A stretch of DNA of 64,000 nt from Halichondria panicea (lineage: Eukaryota; Porifera; Demospongiae; Suberitida; Halichondriidae). How positions within the stretch are numbered: the stretch's first letter is position 1; every line of letters begins with the position of its first letter. A program made the position numbers and the translations under genes. Location: positions 3,057,001 to 3,121,000 of the forward strand of contig NC_087391.1 in the NCBI RefSeq assembly GCF_963675165.1, in the 5' to 3' direction. Under the pieces are notes generated by a model. It saw only the letters and a program-made list of their open reading frames with translations. It did not search any database and was not told where the DNA came from. This document shows positions 57,901 through 64,000 of this stretch, in pieces.

Positions 57901-58350
57901 TATTTCAATTGTTTTCCAAGCTATATCCAACATCAGCTGTTTCAGAAATACCCAACTCCTGCTGGAAATATCTATATCTATGGTAGCTATCATCGTGTGT
58001 GATGGCTACTTGGAAAACTGATCTACTTGGTCAGCCAATTGCCCCTGAAATGCGAATTAGCATCAGGTGGAATTCTCAGGCCTGTGAGAATAAATTTTTT
58101 TTTTCATCAATTTTTTTTTCATCATCGCATACTCATTGATGCAAAGTATGTTGACCACCTACTTGTAGACGTTTCATGGTTTTCATATCATCCTCGGTGT
58201 ACTTCTATGGGTAAACCTATCACCGTTTGGTGTCCTGATATATACGAGACTCATATTATGATGAGACTCATAATATGATTCCTGTACAGTTTATCAATGT
58301 TTCTTTTGTATTTAAATCCACCACTCCCCCATGCGAGTCATGTATATTCA
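54920..58350 (+). pseudogene. CACTA/EnSpm-like transposase (Transposase_21 type), broken
   Basis: Blocks in order: zinc-finger-like exon FCPHCKSYLVLKTFKAHKKL (near 55000, donor GTAAGT); acidic linker SSEESPLCSDVDVSRHSSSD (55270); FIHSLSDPSDTEEDW (56080); ASCRKCHNIYHMKDCVDGTA and KSVEMSSGKHILYPFLTYC (56400-56610); EEWRSR, YKHVNYSVGAIYCVIMNLPR and GLIPG (56640-56880); FKLVLHIKSALLCVTCDMPG (57000); FNIVDPMHNLYLGTAKHIVK (57190-57240), the Asp-containing core; GPCHAFWLYAFERYNGILGS (57620-57670); VDHLLVDVSWFSYHP and GKPITVWCPDIYETH at the C-terminus, ending near 58345. Several frame changes. This is the metazoan Transposase_21 family. Confidence 0.8.
55494..55583. repeat. Hairpin of ~37-bp arms in the CACTA region
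   Basis: TTGTTGATGTTTGTGG and CTAACTCTAAATGTAT on the left are mirrored by ATACATTTAGAGTTA and CCACAAACATCAACAA. The left arm contains an extra near-duplication. It could be the relic of a tiny palindromic MITE. Confidence 0.7.
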
Positions 58351-58851
58351 TGTACTGATTAACATTTTTGTTCCGGATATTTTTATGATTCAAGGTAACC
58401 TTCAAATTAAATGAATTTGAATGCATGATCGAGAAAAAATCTGTCTCATATACAGTCAAGGGGGGCAGCGACGATGCCCATCTATATATATATCAGCTAA
58501 GAGAGACAATAAAAATTATATATATATCTTTGTGGATTTGGGTATTTTATCAAATTTCTATAGCTATGAAACGTTGAGGGATATTTCATGTGTCATACCG
58601 CTGGACCTATAGGAAATCACACCGACTTTACTGTTGAAGGATGCATAAGTGGAAACATGGAAAATCATGCACAGGAAATGTTTAGGATGGCTACTGGAAA
58701 TGAAACCTAGATGTCCACCACATGAATCCTGCAAGGTACTAAAATTTAGATTTTGGACTAGTGACATTTGTTGGCACGGTGGACGCAGTGTGCTTTGTCA
58801 ACCAGGGCAACAACATTTTTTCGGACGATAAAAATGCCTCTCCATGTTTTA

Positions 58852-59639
58852 CCCTTTAACCGTCGGATTCTTAATTACAGTGAAGTGAAATTACAGTGAA
58901 GTGAAATGCCTGTAAATTCTCTATTGGGACCATATACCAATAGAATGCCCATACAACAAGGAATAAAATGGTGCAACATGTGTTGCCATAGCAACCACGG
59001 TTATTGCGCCCACCCGTTATTATCATTTTAAATGCCCGGCCAGCGGTGAGATAAAATCCAAAAAATTTTTTTTATGGATCATCCTATCATATGGTATAAA
59101 GGCTTAGGCTTGACTAAGCTTGATTTTCACATCATATGAATAACAGTGCTAAGATATATCTTGACATCAGAGAGAAGGTGGAACGATCTATGAAATTTAC
59201 AAGCTCACATAAAGACTGGCTCACATAAAGACTGTTCATTACTGCTAATTCTCTTACTACTGATATTCTAGCTATACTCCTGGTCCATGGCGCTAGCGTC
59301 TAGGTCTATGTCCTCAGTCCCAGACAGTTCATCAGCGTCTGGCATAAAGCTGGTAGCCTTTGGGAGGTATCCCACTATCCCCTCTCCTTCATAGGCACTG
59401 TCATCACCAGAGGAGACATCGCCATTGCTGTCCTCAAGCTGTTCAAGCACATCAGCACAAGTAAACAACCTAGCCATAGCTATAAACTTTGTGCGGTAAG
59501 ATAAATTCTAGACTAAATTGCACGTGATTCTACAAGCTCTTCCTCTATACAGGGATGTGCGTAGTTCCCTAAGTATCGCAATTTCGCAAAAAAAGTCACT
59601 TATTGCGGGCCACGATCGTGGCCCGTGGCGGTTAAAGGG
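58852..59639 (-). mobile_element. Short piggyBac-family element (788 bp)
   Basis: Left end CCCTTTAACCG; right end CCGTGGCGGTTAAAGGG followed by TTAA (59640-59643); the left flank is TTTA, one change from TTAA. Near the right end the first transposase exon is kept on the minus strand (59477 downward: MARLFTCADVLEQLEDSNGD). The rest of the transposase is missing, so it would depend on another copy. A 16-bp duplication at 58873-58904 is absent from the copy at 60005. Another lies near 59211-59240. Confidence 0.82.
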
Positions 59640-60004
59640 TTAACAATGCTTCAGGGCAGTATATCAAAAAGGCCTTTAGTCGGGCGTCAGATGCTAGTTC
59701 ACTCCAGTTATAATGCCAGTACACATGGAGCTGGAGCTAGACTTATGTTTACTGATAAAATAAAAGGCAGCCAGACTCCTCCCCCTGTGATTGTCACATC
59801 ATGTGTGTCAATTTTTCTCTCCCTAGCACATGTGCTAGGGAGTGGTCTGGGTACACTCACCCAACCACAAGGTAACACCAAGTAGACAACAATGTACTAA
59901 TAATAATTGTGTTGTGAAATTAATTCAATATGTATGTTCTTCTATACATTTTGTTTGTTTGTCTGGTGTCAGCTTCACCCGGTATTTATAGCTCCACTTC
60001 TTAA

Positions 60005-60750
60005 CCCTTTAACCAATTAACAGTGAAGTGAAATGTCTGTAAATTTCCAGAGCAATAAAATGCCTAGCAGTCCATACAACAACGAATAAAATGGTGCAAC
60101 ATGTGTTGCCATAACAACCACAGTTATTATACGCTCACCCGTTTTTATCATTTTAAATGCTCGGCCAGCGGTGAGATAAAATCCCAAAATTTTTTCAGCC
60201 TATCATATGGTATAAAGGCTCATCATATGAATGTAATAGTGCTAATAGTGCTAAGATAATATCAATTTGAAGTACAATACGTACATGTATTACTATATCG
60301 GTGAACGATCTATGAAATTTACAAGCTCACATAAAATTCCTACTTGCCAGAGTCACACAGTGAGCCCTCTCCTGGTATTTCACCGTCCTGGCGTCCTGGT
60401 CCATAGCGCTAGCGTCTAGGTCCATGTCATGCATGTCCTCAGTCCCAGACAGTTAATCAGCGTCTGGCATAAAGCTGGTAGCCTTTGGGAGGTATCCTAT
60501 CCCCTCTCCACTGTCATCCTCTCCACTTTCATCACCAGAGGAGACATCGCCATTGCTGTCCTCAAGCACATCGGCACAAGTAAACAACCTAGCCAGAGCT
60601 TCGTGCGGTAAGATGCTAATGATATTTTAACATAGCAACGTGCAGCTCTCTTCCTCTATACAGGGATGTGCGTAGATCGAGCTACTTCTTAAGTATCGCA
60701 GAATTAGAATTTCACAAAAAAAAATCACTATTGCGGGCCACGATCGTGGT
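60005..60750 (-). mobile_element. Short piggyBac-family element, left member of a head-to-head pair
   Basis: TTAA (60001-60004) then CCCTTTAACC; it keeps the CGGCCAGCGGTGAGATAAAA segment and a minus-strand MARLF-type first exon (about 60595-60390) with lost codons. The right end is shortened: after CACGATCGTGG comes TTAAAGGGGTTAAAGGG, and the next copy begins in the opposite orientation. Confidence 0.75.
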
Positions 60751-60762
60751 TAAAGGGGTTAA

Positions 60763-61378
60763 AGGGTGGCCCGCAATAGTGACTTTTTTTTGCGAAATTC
60801 TAATTCTGCGATACTTAGGAAGTAGCTCGAACTACGCACATCCCTGTATAGAGGAAGAGCTGTAGAATCACGTGCAATTTAGTCTAGAATTTTCCAAGCC
60901 ACGTTGCTATGTTAAAATTTCATTAGCATCTTACCGCACAAAGTTTATAGCTATGGCTAGGTTGTTTACTTGTGCCGATGTGCTTGAGGACAGCAATGGC
61001 GATGTCTCCTCTGGTGATGACAGTGCCTATGGATACCTCCCAAAGGCTACCAGCTTTATGCCAGACGCTGATGAACTGTCAGGGACTGAGGACATGCATG
61101 ACATGGCTAGCACTATGGACCAGGACAGTGAAAGACCAGGAGAGGGCTCACTGTGTGACTCTGGCAAGTAGTATAGTATAGCTAGAATATCAGTAGTGAG
61201 TATAGTATAGGTAGTCTTTCATAGATCGTTCACGTACTTCAAATTGATATATCTTAGCACACTGTTACATTCGTATGATTCGTATGATGTGAAAATCAAG
61301 CTAGTCAAGCCTTTATACCATATGATGATAGGTTTTTGGATTTTATCTCACCGCTGGCCGAGCATTTAAAATGATAAA
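60763..61378 (+). mobile_element. Short piggyBac-family element, right member of the pair
   Basis: Starts with AAAGGGTGGCCCGCAATAGTG. The first exon at 60953 reads MARLFTCADVLEDSNGDVSS (in-frame loss of EQL). The intron portion and the CTCACCGCTGGCCGAG segment follow, then it stops at about 61378 without the outer terminal repeat. It is the inverted image of 60143-60750. Confidence 0.75.
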
Positions 61379-61771
61379 CACTATGTAAAATAATAGGTTT
61401 ACAACAAATGGGAACGCAAAGAAAACTTTATGATTCCTAAATGTTTCTATTCCAGGAAACATTTAGGTTTCCATGCTATAATAAACTTGATGCCACGGCA
61501 AAATTCTTATATAGGAAACATTTGTCAACATTATTTTGTCAACATCATGTATCTGTAAATGAAAACAAACAAAAAACATTATAAATAAATTAATCATGGA
61601 AACAATGATAAATTCCAAAAGGAATATTGAGTTTCATAAATGAAAACAAACAAAAAACATTATAAATAAATCATGGAAACATGATAAATTACAAAAAAAA
61701 TATTGAGTTTCATAAAATTGATGAATCACAAAAACATGTTAAGATAAAGTGTTCAGAATCCAACTTTTAAG
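61379..61771. repeat. AT-rich spacer with ~85-bp tandem duplication
   Basis: AATGAAAACAAACAAAAAAC, CATTATAAATAAAT, ATCATGGAAACA and ATATTGAGTTTCATAAA occur twice in order (about 61557-61638 and 61639-61717). Non-coding. Confidence 0.7.
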
Positions 61772-63378
61772 TTACTGCTGCTTCAGCATCCACTCAGGAA
61801 TATCATTAACTTCAGGGCAGGGTCTCGTGGAAGATTGGCCTTCAACCCGAGAATAAGACATCCGTTTACTTCGCTTGGTCTGAACTCTTTGCAAACTTCT
61901 TGTCAAGGCCTGAAAATAATCGTGAAACTCGATCATGCCTCCAAGGAAGGGGTCGAACAATGAAAGAGCTGCTTTCGGTATCCCCATCACTCTCCTCACT
62001 GCTCATAAACTTGTGACAGCCAGAATAATTTTTTTTTTGTTCTTCAGTGAGAGAAGTTGTTTTAGCAAAAGCAGCTTTACGTCTGGCCAGTTTCTGTAGA
62101 ACAAATACCACAACAAGTAATAATAAATAGACAAACTAATAGAGTGTATAGGACATTATCGTAACTAGATACTTCTGCAAAACACACTTTTGCTCATATT
62201 TTCCACCACTTTTTAGCCGAGAAGTATTTACACGACTCTGGAAGTATGTCCTGACAGCATCTGCATGGTTGATTAAGTGGGTATTAAATCACAAGTACCA
62301 GTACCTTTAAGAACGCTGCGTGGTGCGTCTGAGCATTGGGCCTTTGCTTCAGCAACTATTAGTTTTGTCACTTCTTGATTGCTGGGGCGAGTAAATGATG
62401 CCCTACAGAGAACATTGATAAATTATCCCATGTATAGGACATAGTCTGGTGTAATTTGATAACCTACTCTAGATCCCACCGGTAAGGGTCTTCATTGTCC
62501 TCATCACTAAACACTTTATATAATTTTCTGACCATCTCCTGTAGGTTGCACAAATATTTTTATGCAGTGGCTGAAGTCTATGTATTTCATGTCAATACTG
62601 AAGCCATAGGTTAGTAGTCACAAGCCTGAGTGCTTAACTCACCCGTATCTCACGGCTAGGACGAACCTTCAAGTTGTTGCTCTAATTGGGCAATTTTGCT
62701 TGACTTCACTTCCTTCAATATTTCCTGTAGCATTCCGGTATCTACGACAAACATAATCGACATTTGCACACAGGGTATTTACCACAAGAGGTGATCTATA
62801 TAGCTTATATATTATTAATTTACTGCGTGCAATTACTGATTACAGGATTAATCACTGTACGAATCCCAGTGAATAATAGGACAACATACGATCAATCGAT
62901 TATAATGGTAATAATAATTATGTAATTATGCCATAATTATATGAACTTCTAGTTGAGTCCATGACCTTACCCTGAGAAGTGTGGCTGAGAGGCGTGGCAT
63001 TGTCTCTTGAACCAGAATTCCCATGGCCAGGCCTTGATGACTCAGAACTAGAAGCTGAAGATCCAGACCATCTATAGCGTGGCTGATGGTTTACAGGTGG
63101 ATGGTCCTAGATGAGCTGGAGCTAGATGATGGAGTTGTAGACTTGTTAGTTATGTCAACATCATAGTACCACTTTGGGGCTTCATTTTCAAGGTCCCTAG
63201 AAAATGACTGAAGCAAATTTCGGGAAACAGATGAGAGCCTAGCCTTTGCCTTTGACTTGCTTTGTGGGCGAAGTTCAATTGGTGTATGTGGAATCACATT
63301 AGGAGAATTTTCAACTTCACTTTCCAAGTCAGAGAGCATAGCATGTCTAACTGGGTTTGAATGAGCAGTATAAGCCAT
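61772..63378 (-). CDS. Multi-exon gene, acidic/coiled-coil, divergent from the second CACTA-type gene
   Basis: Exon 1 runs 63378 to about 62971 (MAYTAHSNPVRHAMLSDLES; serine-rich; DNATPLSHTSQ at the end) with one frame change near 63095. Next: about 62741-62668 (DTGMLQEILKEVKSSKIAQL, likely coiled coil), 62538-62468 (EMVRKLYKVFSDEDNEDPYR), an exon ending near 62306 (ASFTRPSNQEVTKLIVAEAK), one ending near 62174 (AVRTYFQSRVNTSRLKSGGK) and a last exon of about 62098-61772 (KLARRKAAFAKTTSLTEEQK; LPWRHDRVSRLFSGLDKKF; STRPCPEVNDIPEWMLKQQ, stop). The last three join in phase with GT-AG sites. One frame change near 61880. The tail LPW...RP-P...P-W recalls a widespread metazoan transposon-associated protein, but I cannot name it. 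Confidence 0.5.
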
Positions 63379-63744
63379 CGTTAAGTGTGCCTAGCCAGCT
63401 ACAGTACTTTGGCTTACCGCCTTTTTGGGGATAAATCATGTGACTGAATGTGCGCATGGGCAGACAATATAATTATAGCTGGGCGTAGCTAGCCCGACTA
63501 GGCAGACAACTGCATACACCGGACTTGAGCTTTAGGTGAGCTAATATTTACTATATACAGTAGTCTAACTAGTAAGCCTCTAGCTGTATAAGTGTTAGGC
63601 CCTCAAATAGTTTATTTATTTTCTTCTCTTGCTATTTTTGACCCAACCCACCTATACTGTTAGCACTAATGTGGATAATGTCTCTCTGTTGGCTTTTATA
63701 ATTATACAACTTAGCTTTAGTTAAACTTTTACCGACTCCACAGA
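63379..63744. promoter_or_regulatory. Intergenic region between divergent genes
   Basis: 366 bp between the start at 63378 (minus) and the start at 63745 (plus). It should contain both promoters if both are expressed. No TATA box or initiator can be assigned with confidence. It contains CTAGCTAG-type palindromes. Confidence 0.3.
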
Positions 63745-64000
63745 ATGGATTCCACATATAAAAGAAAGTTGCAGTTGTTCTGTGGGCACTGCCATATGTA
63801 TATGAATGAGAAGAGTATATGAATGAGAAGACATACAAAGAGCATCACAGAATGTATTGTGTTGATGGTAAATGGTTGAAGTCTGATCACCTTCAAAGTG
63901 ACAGTTCTCGATCATCTTCTCCACTAGAGTTGGATTCTTCTAGTTTGGGAACACAATCACTCGATGATATGGATATTTCCTACCAACATGATTCTGAAGA
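63745..64000 (+). pseudogene. Second CACTA/EnSpm-like gene, 5' exon, cut by the window edge
   Basis: ATG 63745 (MDSTYKRKLQLFCGHCHMYM) followed by TYKEHHRMYCVDGKWLKSDH and an acidic/serine-rich stretch (SDSSRSSSPLELDSSSLGTQ). The C-x2-C ... K-x-H-x3-Y pattern matches the first exon of the CACTA-type gene near 55.0 kb. A 17-bp tandem duplication (63798-63814, 63815-63831) falls inside the finger and shifts the frame; otherwise the exon is open to the window end. The rest lies outside. Confidence 0.65.

Overview
This window looks like an AT-rich animal genome, most likely a sponge or another early-branching marine invertebrate. That is inference from three things: very short GT-AG introns (about 50-100 nt), intergenic DNA full of ATAATTAT, GTACATGTAC and CTAGCTAG palindromes, and the mix of metazoan transposon families. 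No rRNA, tRNA or clear single-copy host gene was found. Almost everything recognisable comes from mobile elements, in many layers of nested insertion.

Layout. 0.1-9.5 kb: a pogo/Tigger-type transposase gene cut exactly in two by a complete 5.8-kb piggyBac element (923-6710) and ending in an array of about nine tandem ~90-nt exons. 9.5-13.6 kb: MITEs, a 5-bp-TSD hAT-like element, a second piggyBac end and a Merlin transposase. 14.3-20.9 kb: two copies of an ~0.9-kb segment flanking a broken Mutator-like/YqaJ transposase and unrecognised coding sequence. 20.9-26.1 kb: tandem repeats, a telomere-like block and a first Crypton-type tyrosine recombinase. 26.2-30.1 kb: a defective Ty3/gypsy retrotransposon with very short LTRs. 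31.4-33.0 kb: a second Crypton-type recombinase, divergent from a tiny spliced gene. 34.4-36.1 kb: a large inverted repeat. 36.3-37.6 kb: a decayed hAT. 39.1-40.5 kb: an unrecognised minus-strand gene and a RecQ-like helicase fragment. 40.9-44.0 kb: a complete hAT element with TIRs and a 5-bp target duplication. 44.9-47.4 kb and 52.7-61.4 kb: members of one piggyBac family, including two short copies joined head to head. 54.2-58.4 kb and 61.8-64.0 kb: two CACTA/EnSpm-like (Transposase_21) genes, each next to a divergent minus-strand gene encoding an acidic, probably coiled-coil protein.

The most unusual signal is not a gene. The window holds dozens of perfect direct tandem duplications of about 7-20 bp, very often 16-17 bp. 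They account for nearly all the frame breaks in the hAT transposase and for the break in the second CACTA exon. In several cases a paralogous copy of the same sequence has the unduplicated form. This is either an unusual mutational process or a systematic assembly artefact, and it decides whether the transposases here are truly dead.

Three sets of small tandem exons or exon-like units (90-nt units in the pogo gene, 21/45/45-nt microexons in the piggyBac gene, proline-rich units near 24 kb) suggest exon number expands easily in this genome. All family assignments are by eye from protein motifs.
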